Assembly (NCBI RefSeq): GCF_004217565.1
Contig: NZ_SHLA01000001.1
Coordinates: 558,001-622,000, forward strand
Source of the DNA: Zhihengliuella halotolerans
GTDB lineage: Bacteria > Actinomycetota > Actinomycetes > Actinomycetales > Micrococcaceae
Reading direction: 5' to 3'
Length of the DNA stretch: 64,000 nt
Under the pieces are notes generated by a model, which was not told the origin of the DNA, did not search any database, and saw only the letters and a list, made by a program, of their open reading frames with translations. Positions 1-7,651 of the stretch are shown piece by piece. Position numbers and translations under genes: made by a program. Each line of letters opens with the position of its first letter. Position 1 is the stretch's first letter.

Positions 1-564
1 GAAGAACAGATCACTGATTTCCTGGTTCGAAAGTCCACGGCCGATGCAGGAGAGAACCTCAATTTCCCGCGGGCTCAGACGATCCAGACGCTCGTCACGC
101 GAGGACACGGTTCCACTCGGTTCATCCGGAGTGACGAAGGCGTCGATAAGTCGCCGCGTGATCCGGGGCTCGACGACGGCATCCCCCTGCGAGACGACAC
201 GCACGGCGTTGATGAGTGTGTCGGGCGTCGCGCTCTTGAGCAGGAATGCGCTCGCGCCCGCCTGCAGGCTACCGAACGCGTACCGGTCCAGATCAAAGGT
301 GGTGAGCACAACGACTCGGACAGCGCTCGAGGCACCGGTAATCAGACGGGTCGCTTCAATGCCGTCCATGCCAGGCATCCGCACATCCATCAGCACAACA
401 TCTGGCTTGAGCGCCTCGACCTGCGCAATCGCCTCCTCGCCTGTGGCCGCTTCGCCGACCACCGTGATGTCATCCACACTGTTCAGGACGAGTCGATTAC
501 CGAGGCGAGACCGTTCGTGATCATCAACGATCAAGACGTTGATCTGCTCCTCGCTTGCTGTCAC
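1..564 (-). CDS. NarL/LuxR-family response regulator (3' end cut by window)
   Basis: This is the DNA-binding output protein of a two-component system. It starts with GTG after a GGAGG box about 10 nt upstream. An N-terminal receiver domain shows the acidic pair in VLIVDDH, the phospho-acceptor Asp in PDVVLMDVRMPG, the conserved Thr in VVVLTTFD and the switch Lys in FLLKSATP. The C-terminal LuxR-type helix-turn-helix begins with LSPREIEVLSCIGRGLSNQEI and runs off the left edge. The start codon overlaps the stop of the upstream ABC-transporter remnant (GTGA), so the two were once co-transcribed. A partner kinase would be expected to the left or was lost. The family is certain; the signal it answers is unknown. 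Confidence 0.9.
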   Translation of the reverse strand, partial: MTASEEQINVLIVDDHERSRLGNRLVLNSVDDITVVGEAATGEEAIAQVEALKPDVVLMDVRMPGMDGIEATRLITGASSAVRVVVLTTFDLDRYAFGSLQAGASAFLLKSATPDTLINAVRVVSQGDAVVEPRITRRLIDAFVTPDEPSGTVSSRDERLDRLSPREIEVLSCIGRGLSNQEISDLFF

Positions 565-833
565 GATCGCTGCACCTCCAGGTCGACGTCCTCACTCGAT
601 ATTCCCACAAGGAGAAGCTGTTGTCGTGCTGTCTCAAGATAGAACTCATTCTTTCCAAGGAGCTCAGCGTGTGTGCCGACGTCCTCGACTACACCGTCGC
701 GCATAACAATGATCTGATCGCTGTCTACGATGGTCGCCAAACGGTGAGCGACGATGAGTTGAGTCGTTTCCGGGCCTACCGCTGAAAGAGCCCGCTGCAT
801 CAATGCCTCGTTCTGACTGTCGATCTGAGACGT
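561..833 (-). pseudogene. ABC exporter ATP-binding domain, C-terminal remnant
   Basis: Only the last ~90 residues of an ABC exporter nucleotide-binding domain remain. The D-loop (TSQIDSQNEAL), the H-loop histidine (QLIVAHRLATI) and the typical ending VVEDVGTHAELL are present. Walker A, the signature motif and Walker B are absent. Homology stops abruptly at about position 833; the upstream reading frame is unrelated. This marks a deletion or insertion breakpoint. Order and overlap with the response regulator suggest an exporter plus two-component locus, a common arrangement for antimicrobial-peptide resistance or export. Confidence 0.8.
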
Positions 834-1258
834 TTGTGGAGGCGATCGTTGGCGTGCAAAGGGCTTGGAACGATGGGCTAAATGAGGAAAGGCCTGTTCT
901 TGCACATGTCACTACTCGGCGAGGATGGGATGGATTTATGTCATTGTGGTTCTGCTTTTCATCGCTAGGCGCGTTTCGGTGGCATAAGTTGCCCGCGCGG
1001 GACGGATGGAAGCAGCGCCGAATTGCATGGCAACACCGCCAGCTTGTGCGGACTGATCCGATGGAAGCCGACGTTGCGGCGGGTAGGAAAGTCGCCGTCC
1101 GCGCTACGCAATCCCCAGCCGAGCGGTGGCTGGAGTAGGAGCTTCACGACGTCGTCTGGAAACTCGCCGAATTGTCACGAGAACTGAATGATCTTGGCGA
1201 CTTCGCGAGGGGGGCTCACTCGTCCGATCAGGTTTGAGAGCCTTGAACGAATTTCGGA
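834..1258. other. Gene-poor junction between ABC remnant and first att-like repeat
   Basis: No family is recognisable on either strand. One plus-strand frame stays open from about 803 to 1237 except for a single TAG at 1136, with protein-like text on both sides of that codon (ERWLE, then ELHDVVWKLAELSREL). It could be a decayed gene, but no homologue is recognised and no ribosome binding site is seen. The stretch is best read as debris at an island boundary. Confidence 0.3.
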
Positions 1259-1372
1259 ATGCTGACGGAAATCAGGCGTGGTCTGAGCCCACGATCGGCG
1301 GACTGTCCGGAAGGTTTCGTCATACGTGAGGGTCTGGGCCTTGTTTCAGAGGTTGCTTCGTGTGGGCATGCG

Positions 1373-1396
1373 GTGGAGTTCCGCTTCAACGTCTAG
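1373..1396 (+). repeat. ychF-3'-end repeat A (putative att site)
   Basis: The 24 bases read in frame as V-E-F-R-F-N-V-stop, matching the conserved C-terminus of the GTPase YchF of actinobacteria. No ychF body precedes it, only about 38 unrelated codons. The copy extends leftward by about 16 more bases shared with copy E (TTCGTGTGGGCA). It is read as a displaced gene end left after an island integrated at the 3' end of ychF. The YchF identification rests on remembered C-terminal sequences. Confidence 0.6.
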
Positions 1397-1422
1397 TCAC
1401 GTTCCGCTTGAGCCATTAGTTC

Positions 1423-1455
1423 GGTACCGGATCTCACTAGGTGCGATCCGGTACC
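1423..1455 (-). terminator. Hairpin, 11-bp perfect stem
   Basis: GGTACCGGATC pairs with GATCCGGTACC around an 11-nt loop. It lies 44 nt beyond the stop of the minus-strand Clp_N-SRPBCC gene and just past repeat A, so it probably ends that transcript. There is no clear T-run. Confidence 0.6.
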
Positions 1456-1498
1456 CTCAGGCGCGGCGTCAAACGTCGAATCACCCGGGCACGCAGGT

Positions 1499-2488
1499 TT
1501 AGCGGAAGATTCGGCTTATCGCGCTCCCGCTCTGGAACAGGCTGATCCATACGAGGAATTTCTCGATAGGGCGTAGGGGAAGTGCAAGGAGTCTCCGCCA
1601 CCCTCGGCGTCGCGCCCACGACTTGATGATCTGGACCTGGGTGCCACCGATCGTGCTCGTCAGGGCGAACTCAGTTACGACAGGATTACTTCGCGCGGCA
1701 TCCGGGTATCCGAAGCTCCAAGCGATTGTTCCCGGGGGGTGCGCGGTGACGAGTTCAATGCTGCGGCGACGGAACTGAGGCTTGATCTTCGCCGGCTTCC
1801 CGTTCGGGTAGTTCGTTGGGGCGGTTCCTTCCCAGGTTGTGCCTGGTGTCGGGTCTTGACTGGTCTGATCGACCACGCCGATGCTGGACTCCCACTCTGG
1901 GATACGTGTGGGGTCCGCAAGAAGGGTCCATACGTCGTCAATCGGCGCGGGAACGAAGGTCTCGACGGACCCTGCGGTCCTGCTCTTCACCTTTTTCATC
2001 GCAGCCGTGGTGGTCCCTGCCGGTGAGCCCGACTCGTCGAGAACTTTCAGCAGGGAATCAGATGTCGTGCCCAGTCGGTCGAGGATGTCGGTCATCAGGC
2101 CGCTGGGCTCTGCAACGAGCTCCCTGAGCACTGCAGCCGCGTCGCCGGCTTTGCCTTTGCCGCTGGACTTCGCGATGAGATCACGAGCACGCGGACTCCA
2201 CTCGTATCCGTCCGTCTCGTGGAAAACGATCTGTCCGGCCTCGGGGAACGATGCCTCAATACCGAGTGCGGCGAGTTGCTGATTGTGCTGTTCGGCGACA
2301 GCGAGACGGGCGCTATCAATATCGATACCCAGCTCCCGCAGTGCGTGGCCGGCGGACTGATCGTTGATAACCAAAGCGAGGAATAGGTGGTCGATGTCGG
2401 CTTCGCGGAGCCCGAGCCGGGATGCTTCCTCCATGGCGGCCAGGGAGAGTGATTGGCTGGTTTGAGCGGCGCGGACGAGTTTGTTCAT
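1499..2488 (-). CDS. Clp_N domain - SRPBCC fusion protein
   Basis: The 329-residue protein has an N-terminal Clp repeat (Clp_N) region (LVRAAQTSQSLSLAAMEEASRLG and the following IDHLFLALVIND), then from about residue 175 an SRPBCC/START-like ligand-binding fold (GSVETFVPAPIDDVWTLLADP). Clp_N normally presents substrates to a Clp ATPase. Here no AAA+ module follows, so the protein may sense or bind a hydrophobic ligand rather than unfold proteins. The ATG overlaps the stop of the preceding HTH gene (ATGA), and AGGAGG inside that gene's last codons serves as ribosome binding site, so the two are translationally coupled. It ends in a basic, hydrophobic tail that may contact membrane. The domain calls are fairly sure; the function is unknown. 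Confidence 0.8.
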   Translation of the reverse strand: MNKLVRAAQTSQSLSLAAMEEASRLGLREADIDHLFLALVINDQSAGHALRELGIDIDSARLAVAEQHNQQLAALGIEASFPEAGQIVFHETDGYEWSPRARDLIAKSSGKGKAGDAAAVLRELVAEPSGLMTDILDRLGTTSDSLLKVLDESGSPAGTTTAAMKKVKSRTAGSVETFVPAPIDDVWTLLADPTRIPEWESSIGVVDQTSQDPTPGTTWEGTAPTNYPNGKPAKIKPQFRRRSIELVTAHPPGTIAWSFGYPDAARSNPVVTEFALTSTIGGTQVQIIKSWARRRGWRRLLALPLRPIEKFLVWISLFQSGSAISRIFR

Positions 2489-2730
2489 TTGTTCCTCCTA
2501 GGCATCGAGATCGCAGGGTCAATTCGCTTGGAATGCTTCTTGTGGGCGGCCTGCCGTGTGACTCCCAGTGCATCGGCGACCTCCTGCCAGCTCATGCCCG
2601 AGCGCAACGCGGCCTCGACCTGCCGAAGTTCCAAGGTGTCCGCGAGTGCACGTAGTGATGCCACCGCCCGCAATCCCGTTCGCGGGTCGCGGGTATCGGC
2701 CGCCACTGCCGCGATTCTCGAAGACTCCAT
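2485..2730 (-). CDS. Small helix-turn-helix DNA-binding protein
   Basis: This 81-residue protein is mostly helical and carries a clear HTH (MSWQEVADALGVTRQAAHKK). A basic tail follows. It is the first gene of a two-gene unit with the Clp_N-SRPBCC fusion. The start ATG sits almost on top of two AGGTTGACAAC direct repeats in its leader, which fits autoregulation. Similar small HTH proteins paired with Clp_N-domain proteins are known in actinobacteria. It could act as a repressor whose activity depends on the downstream fusion protein; that link is inference. Confidence 0.8.
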   Translation of the reverse strand: MESSRIAAVAADTRDPRTGLRAVASLRALADTLELRQVEAALRSGMSWQEVADALGVTRQAAHKKHSKRIDPAISMPRRNK

Positions 2731-2769
2731 GTTGTCAACCTAGGTTGCTAAATGTAAGGTTGTCAACCT
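2731..2769 (-). promoter_or_regulatory. Operator/promoter of the HTH - Clp_N unit
   Basis: On the minus strand AGGTTGACAAC occurs twice with starts 28 bp apart (at 2769 and 2741). The distal copy forms the near-palindrome AGGTTGTCAACCT (2757-2769). The proximal one overlaps the palindrome CAACCTAGGTTG (2736-2747). The distal TTGACA is a perfect -35 hexamer with a possible -10 TAGGTT 18 nt on, so a bound repressor would block the promoter and the start codon. Confidence 0.6.
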
Positions 2770-2875
2770 GCATTGCTATTTCGTTCGGCGAGCTCGGAAG
2801 CTCGCAAGGTCGGGAGAGCGTCGGTATTGCGGAAGGACCGCCGGGTTCTCAGAGATTGGCATGTATCGGAATGCG

Positions 2876-2899
2876 AAGGAATCTCGCTTCAACGTCTGA
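2876..2899 (+). repeat. ychF-3'-end repeat B (putative att site)
   Basis: By hand count 17 of 24 bases match repeat A. The run CGCTTCAACGTCT is exact and the frame reads S-R-F-N-V-stop, with TGA replacing TAG. It separates the HTH/Clp_N module from the XRE/MFS module. The different stop and flank suggest an att copy that arrived from another host's ychF allele. Confidence 0.5.
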
Positions 2900-3006
2900 G
2901 CAGCAAGAAGCAGTCGCTTCCCGTGTCCGTCCTGTGGGCCGGTGCAGGTGACTGGCGCTGCGGGGCTGAGCGCGGAGCAGTCGGATCCATTCGAGAAAAT
3001 GACGCC

Positions 3007-3212
3007 GTGGTCGAGGCCGATCCAGAGCAGGAGCGGACAGGGGCGTGCAGCGTCCTGCTCGAATCATTCGGCCCTGAGCTCGACAAGGACCATCACGGAA
3101 CCTATGCGCGACTCCTCGAAGTAGCCGTGTTGGGGAAGAAGAACCGCAAGATCGCCCGCACCGGCCGATTCGGAACCGGCAAATCGAGGGTCCTGGAGGC
3201 CTTCGTTGTTTC
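3007..3212 (+). pseudogene. Fragment of a YobI-like P-loop NTPase, N-terminus
   Basis: A plus-strand frame with possible GTG start at 3007 has acidic N-terminal text (LLESFGPELDKDHH), then TYARLLEVA and a Walker A-like GRFGTGKSRVLEAF. This order resembles the start of YobI-family P-loop ATPases, proteins over 1000 residues long associated with defence or mobile loci. Similarity ends about 20 codons after the P-loop, where the frame runs into the 3' end of the opposing XRE gene. It is therefore a truncated relic next to repeat B. No ribosome binding site was checked convincingly. Confidence 0.4.
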
Positions 3213-3215
3213 CGG

Positions 3216-4115
3216 TCAGGACGCCGACGTGAGCAGCCGCAGCGCCGCGAAGGAAGCGCTGCCAGGCTGCGCCGTGTGAGTGAGGAGGCGCTGCCCATTG
3301 CCCTCGGGCAGGTGAAGCGCCTCGTACCCGAGCTCCAGCTCACCAACCTCGGGGTGTCGGAACCTCTTTGCCCCACTAGTGCAGAGCCTGACGTCATGGC
3401 CAGCCCAGAGCCGGGCGAACTCGACGCTTTTCATGCTCAGCTCGCCGACCAGCTCGGCTAGTCGTCGGTCGTCGGCGAATTGGGCCGCCACATACCGAAG
3501 CGACGCGACGGCGAGAGCGGCCTCGTCCGGCCAGTCGACGTACAGGTCGCGGGTGTGCTCGTCGAGGAACAGTAGCTTGAGCTGGTTCGGACGGTCCTCG
3601 ATGCTGCTCGTCGCGGCGTAGTCCAGATGCCCTGCGAGCAGCAGGTGACCGGCACGGTTCCACGCGAGGATGTCGTTGAACCGGCCGAGCAGCACCGCGG
3701 GCACGTCGCCCATCGAATGCAGCAGCTGTTCCGCGCCCGGCTTGGCCGCCTCCGGTGGAGTTGCCGCGCGTGGGCGCTTCCACGGTGCCCGGTGCGCGAG
3801 CGCGTGCAGGTGCGCGCGCTCGTCGGCGTCGAGCTGCAGGGCGCGCGCGAGGGCGTCGATGATCGCATCGGAAGCGTTCAGCGACTGACCCTGTTCGAGC
3901 CGGGTCAGGTAAGTGATCGACACGCCCGCGAGCTGGGCGAGCTCTTCCCGGCGCAGGCCGGGCACACGGCGGCGTCCGTAGCTGTTGACGCCAACCTCGT
4001 CCGGTGTGATTCGGTCGCGGCGCGAGCGCAGAAACTGGCCCAGCTCGGTGACCGGACGGTCCGCGTCTGCGAACTCGGTCGCTTCGTCGAAGGGGTGTCG
4101 TTCCATGCGTTCCAT
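3216..4115 (-). CDS. XRE-family regulator with MmyB-like ligand domain
   Basis: The N-terminal HTH is typical of this family (VPGLRREELAQLAGVSITY, then TRLEQGQ). The C-terminal ~180 residues match the MmyB-like ligand-binding domain seen in small-molecule-responsive repressors (ILAWNRAGHLLLAG, then ASLRYVAAQFADD and LWAGHDV). Two ATG codons (4115 and 4106) are plausible starts; the longer is given. The gene is divergent from the MFS exporter, with about 110 bp between them, so it most likely represses exporter transcription until a toxic substrate binds. The C-terminus appears complete. Confidence 0.9.
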   Translation of the reverse strand: MERMERHPFDEATEFADADRPVTELGQFLRSRRDRITPDEVGVNSYGRRRVPGLRREELAQLAGVSITYLTRLEQGQSLNASDAIIDALARALQLDADERAHLHALAHRAPWKRPRAATPPEAAKPGAEQLLHSMGDVPAVLLGRFNDILAWNRAGHLLLAGHLDYAATSSIEDRPNQLKLLFLDEHTRDLYVDWPDEAALAVASLRYVAAQFADDRRLAELVGELSMKSVEFARLWAGHDVRLCTSGAKRFRHPEVGELELGYEALHLPEGNGQRLLTHTAQPGSASFAALRLLTSAS

Positions 4116-4223
4116 TGTCGCCCACCTGCATAGGCGGAGCCTGCCCCTGCCAGTGATAGGCACCCCCAGACCCCGCATATCGGGGATCTAGCTGCCTGGT
4201 CCCCGGCAGCCGAGTCTGGATGC

Positions 4224-5705
4224 ATGACCGAAATCAACACATCACCGCCCCCAACGACCACGAACGCGACTCCACGCGTTGATCGGTTCACCACCACTCA
4301 GAAGATCGCAATGGCCATCCTGCTCACGGCGAACTTCACCCTCGCGGTGGACTTCTCGATCCTCAACGTCGCCCTGCCGCACATCGGTAGTGAGCTTGGA
4401 TTCGCCACCTCTGCCCTTCAATGGATTGTCACCTCGTTCGCGCTCTGCGCGGCTGGGTTCACCCTGTTCTTCGGCCGCGTGGCCGACTTGTTCGGCCGCA
4501 AGCGGCTGTTCATGATCGGCATCGTCCTGCTCGGAGTCTCGTCCCTCGCCGGCGGCCTTGCCAGCGAGCCGGGCCTGCTGCTCACGGCTCGCATCGGTCA
4601 GGGCATTGCGACGGCGATGGTCACCCCCGCTGCTCTGTCGCTGATGACCACCATGTTTCCCGAAGGTCCAGCACGCTCCCGCGCTCTCGGCCTCAACGGT
4701 GCACTCATGGCGGCAGGCTTCACCTCCGGAGCCGTACTCGGAGGACTGCTTACCGGCGCGGTGTCGTGGCGCTGGGCCTTCTTCATCAACGTCGTCGTCG
4801 CCCTCGCTGTCATGGTCGTCGCCCCGTTCGTGCTGCGCGAACCGGCCCGCGGCCCACGACCCAAGCTGGACGTGCCCGGGGCCATCACCATCACCATTGC
4901 TCTTGTCGCGCTCGTGTTCGGCATTGACAATGCCGGACACCACGGCTGGACCCACGCCGGGAGCTGGGGCCCAATCCTCGGCGTACTCGTGCTCTTCGTG
5001 GTCTTCTTCAAGATCGAGGGCCGCGTTGCCGAGCCCCTTGTCGCTCCGGGCCTGCTCAATCGCCGCAACATCGGCTGGGGCAACACCGCAGGACTCCTCG
5101 CGTTCGGCACCTTCACATCGCTCGTGTTTCTCTTGACCCTCTACCTGCAGCAGGTCCTGGGCTATTCCGCCGTCACCGCTGGGCTGGCGCTTGGTGTGCT
5201 CGGCATCGGCACCGTACTCGGCGGCCTCGCCGCACCGAAAGTCATCGGTCGGACAAGCGCCAAGGCCGCGATCGTCGCCGGACTGGTCGTCCAAGCCGCC
5301 GCGACGGCACCCCTCGCGTTCGCCGGCGACAGCCGCGACTGGCTGATCCCGCTGTTGGCCTGCACGTTCATCGGCGGGGTCGCAAATCTGGTCGCGATCG
5401 TCGGCTACGTCGTCGCCGCGACCTCCGGCGTCCCCGCTCACCAGCAGGGCTTGGCGACCGGGCTGGTGACAATGAGCCAGCAAGTGGGCATCGCCCTCGG
5501 CACCCCTGTCATGTCGGCGCTCGCGACCGGGGTGGTTGCCGCAACGCTGCTGCCGGGCCTGCAATTCGCCATCGGTGTCAACGCCGCCATCGCCCTCGCA
5601 GCGGCCATCCTCCTCGCCATCTTCCTCCGCCTGCCCAAGACGGAGGTACCGATCGCGGCTGCGGAGCCGAACCGACCGCAGCCTGAAAGTGAATCGTCAT
5701 CATGA
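4224..5705 (+). CDS. DHA2-type MFS drug:H+ antiporter (14 TM)
   Basis: This 493-residue inner-membrane exporter has the DHA2 hallmarks. The first helix carries the D-x-T-like motif (LAVDFSILNVALP), motif A follows helix 2 (GRVADLFGRKRLF), and motif C with repeated glycines lies in helix 5 (GAVLGGLLTGAVSWRWAFF). About 14 hydrophobic segments are seen, matching EmrB/QacA-like proteins. The N-terminus is a short soluble Thr/Pro-rich tail. The divergent XRE regulator is the likely local controller. It probably expels cationic drugs, dyes or antibiotics using the proton gradient; the substrate cannot be told from sequence. Confidence 0.93.
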   Translation: MTEINTSPPPTTTNATPRVDRFTTTQKIAMAILLTANFTLAVDFSILNVALPHIGSELGFATSALQWIVTSFALCAAGFTLFFGRVADLFGRKRLFMIGIVLLGVSSLAGGLASEPGLLLTARIGQGIATAMVTPAALSLMTTMFPEGPARSRALGLNGALMAAGFTSGAVLGGLLTGAVSWRWAFFINVVVALAVMVVAPFVLREPARGPRPKLDVPGAITITIALVALVFGIDNAGHHGWTHAGSWGPILGVLVLFVVFFKIEGRVAEPLVAPGLLNRRNIGWGNTAGLLAFGTFTSLVFLLTLYLQQVLGYSAVTAGLALGVLGIGTVLGGLAAPKVIGRTSAKAAIVAGLVVQAAATAPLAFAGDSRDWLIPLLACTFIGGVANLVAIVGYVVAATSGVPAHQQGLATGLVTMSQQVGIALGTPVMSALATGVVAATLLPGLQFAIGVNAAIALAAAILLAIFLRLPKTEVPIAAAEPNRPQPESESSS

Positions 5706-6040
5706 GCACTCTGCGAGCCTTCTCCGTCGTGTCGAAGGTCCGCAGGGTCCTCACTCGTCCCAGAGATCGCGGGGATCTCAGCCTGTGAAGACGAGTAGGC
5801 CCGAGGAACGGAGCTCACCCGACTCGCACTGGCTTGTATCTCTCAGACATCTCCTTGGGGAGACGGGCCGGACCCCGGCTCCCCGCGGTTGATCTTGGTC
5901 TCGGATAGGGCCTCTCGTTCGAGGTGTCGCAACAGGCAAATACTCTCCGCAACTCGTGGAGCTCCTTCGGGCGTACGACGACCGACAACGAGCTCACGCC
6001 TGCAGGCGTGCCGGCGTCGTCAGTTGCGCTTCTCTCGAAT
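5706..6040. other. Intergenic stretch before repeat C
   Basis: No gene is supported in this segment. It contains only short high-GC open frames without ribosome binding sites. It ends at repeat C, so it is probably the non-coding right edge of the exporter island. Confidence 0.4.
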
Positions 6041-6064
6041 TTCGCGTTCCGCTTCAACGTCTAG
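6041..6064 (+). repeat. ychF-3'-end repeat C (putative att site)
   Basis: By hand count 21 of 24 bases match repeat A, with an exact 18-base run TTCCGCTTCAACGTCTAG. It reads A-F-R-F-N-V-stop. It separates the XRE/MFS module from the MOSC-GNAT-methyltransferase module. Confidence 0.6.
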
Positions 6065-6284
6065 CGTTAGCGACGCAACGCGCAGGGGTCGCGGCGATGA
6101 AGGGCGACCGGCACGGTCGGCCCTGTAACGGGATCAGTGACTAGCAGCGGATATGCTTTCGGCGAGGTGACGCTGGCCTCGCGCAAGTCGCGATCGTCGA
6201 CGACTGCTGAGGCAAGCAGGATGCGAACCAGAACCAGGTGGACACCGTCACGCCGCGGCAGAACGACTGAAGGAGGGTACCGAC

Positions 6285-6953
6285 ATGCCAAAGGTTCTCT
6301 CGGTGAACATCGGTGCGCCGCGACCCAACCCTGCCAAGAAGAACCTGACGGGGATTCACAAGCAACCGATCGAGCAGGCAGAACTGCGGGTGCCAGGCCC
6401 GAAGCGTGGTGGACTCGGCGGCGGGTTGATTGGCGATTTCATCGGCGACCGCGAGCACCACGGTGGTGACCAGCAAGCCGTCTATGCAGTCGCCCGCGAG
6501 CAGCTGGACTGGTGGGGCCGGCAGCTCAGGCGCCCCCTCGACAACGGCGTGTTCGGTGAAAACCTCACCACGCAGGGGTTTGATCCGGATCGCGCTCTCG
6601 TCGGCGAGCGTTGGCGGATCGGCGACTAGGTCACCCTTCGGGTTGAAGGCCCACGCATTCCCTGTGGCACCTTCAGTCAGCATATGGGCGAGGCCGGGTG
6701 GCTCAAACGGTTTGTGGCGCATGGACTGTCTGGCGCGTACTTGTCGATCGAGACCCCTGGCACCGTCCGGCCCGGTGATGAGATTGAGGTGCTCACGCGC
6801 CCGGACCATGGTCTTGACGTGCCGACGGTCTTCCGGGCGTACTACGACGACGTTGACGCTCTCCGGGCCGTCCTTTCTTCTGGTGCACTCACGTCGGACG
6901 AGGAGGCAGCGGAGTTGTCCGACCGTCTGACCAAGGTTCTCGCGCGGAGGTGA
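6285..6953 (+). pseudogene. YiiM-like MOSC-domain gene with an in-frame amber codon
   Basis: The ATG follows a perfect AGGAGG. The N-terminal 114 codons read as the start of a YiiM-like MOSC protein (VLSVNIGAPRPNP, GDREHHGGDQQAVYAVARE, FGENLTT). At 6627-6629 a TAG interrupts, and the same frame then continues without shift through the expected rest of the family: VTLRVEGPRIPCGTF with its conserved cysteine, then the C-terminal 3-alpha domain. A single CAG-to-TAG change explains this. MOSC proteins use the conserved Cys to bind molybdenum cofactor, and YiiM relatives reduce N-hydroxylated compounds. As it stands the product would lack the catalytic Cys. Confidence 0.85.
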
Positions 6954-7005
6954 GGAAGTTGGGCGGCTACATCGAGGGCTTCGGGATCACGACGTTGAGG
7001 GTGGT

Positions 7006-7560
7006 GTGAAAGCTGTCTCTATCGAGGTCGTTCAGCATGCAACTTTGAGTCCGGGGCTCATCGAGGATCTCCGGTGTTTGTTTGACGCCGAGTACTTCGC
7101 GGACTTCGGCGAGTGGGACCCGCAGCAGCCGTACGGATACGCATCTCACGATGTGCATCTGATCGCGCGCGTTGGCGCTGATGTCGTGGGACACGTGGGG
7201 TGGGTGCGACGGAGCATCTCGGTCGGTGCGACCGATGTGGATATCGCGGGCGTGGGTGGAATGCTGATCGCTGCGAACTCTCGTGGAAGGAAACTGGGCG
7301 AGAGGTTGATGCACGCCGCGGACCAGTCCATGACCGAAACTGGAGGAATCCAATTCGGGTACCTCGGATGCCGCGAAGAAGTTGTCCCGTTCTACCGCGC
7401 GTGCGGTTGGCAACGAATTACAGCGCGGGAACGTTCTGTTTCTCGTGATGGTCAGGCGGTGGAGGACCCACCAGGTCAGCCACTGCTGATCTTGCCAGTT
7501 TCTTCATGTCTTGCCAGTTGGCCGTCTGGAAGCGTCGACCTGCGTGGTCGAGCTTGGTGA
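7006..7560 (+). CDS. GNAT acetyltransferase, aminoglycoside 2'-N-acetyltransferase-like
   Basis: The 184-residue protein starts with GTG. It shows the GNAT core with acetyl-CoA loop IAANSRGRKLGERLM and the ending SGSVDLRGRAW, which is characteristic of AAC(2')-I-like and NodA-like acetyltransferases. The N-terminal EYFADFGEWDP region would form the acceptor pocket. It sits 50 bp after the MOSC pseudogene in the same direction. Acetylation of an amino sugar or other amine is the likely activity, but whether it confers aminoglycoside resistance cannot be judged. Confidence 0.8.
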   Translation: MKAVSIEVVQHATLSPGLIEDLRCLFDAEYFADFGEWDPQQPYGYASHDVHLIARVGADVVGHVGWVRRSISVGATDVDIAGVGGMLIAANSRGRKLGERLMHAADQSMTETGGIQFGYLGCREEVVPFYRACGWQRITARERSVSRDGQAVEDPPGQPLLILPVSSCLASWPSGSVDLRGRAW

Positions 7561-7651
7561 CAATAGCGCGAGGCTGCTCCGTGCCGGAACTTGATTGAGC
7601 TCGGTTCAACCTGTAGCCGCAGCAGATGATCACCTGCCTATGCTGGGTCGC

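Noticed and set aside
803-1237. A gene with one internal TAG next to the ABC remnant
   Set aside because: No ribosome binding site, no family and partial overlap with the ABC remnant; kept only as a note on the junction.
2773-3006. An N-terminal extension of the YobI-like fragment
   Set aside because: The first ~78 codons cross repeat B and show no similarity to the family, so the frame is open by chance.
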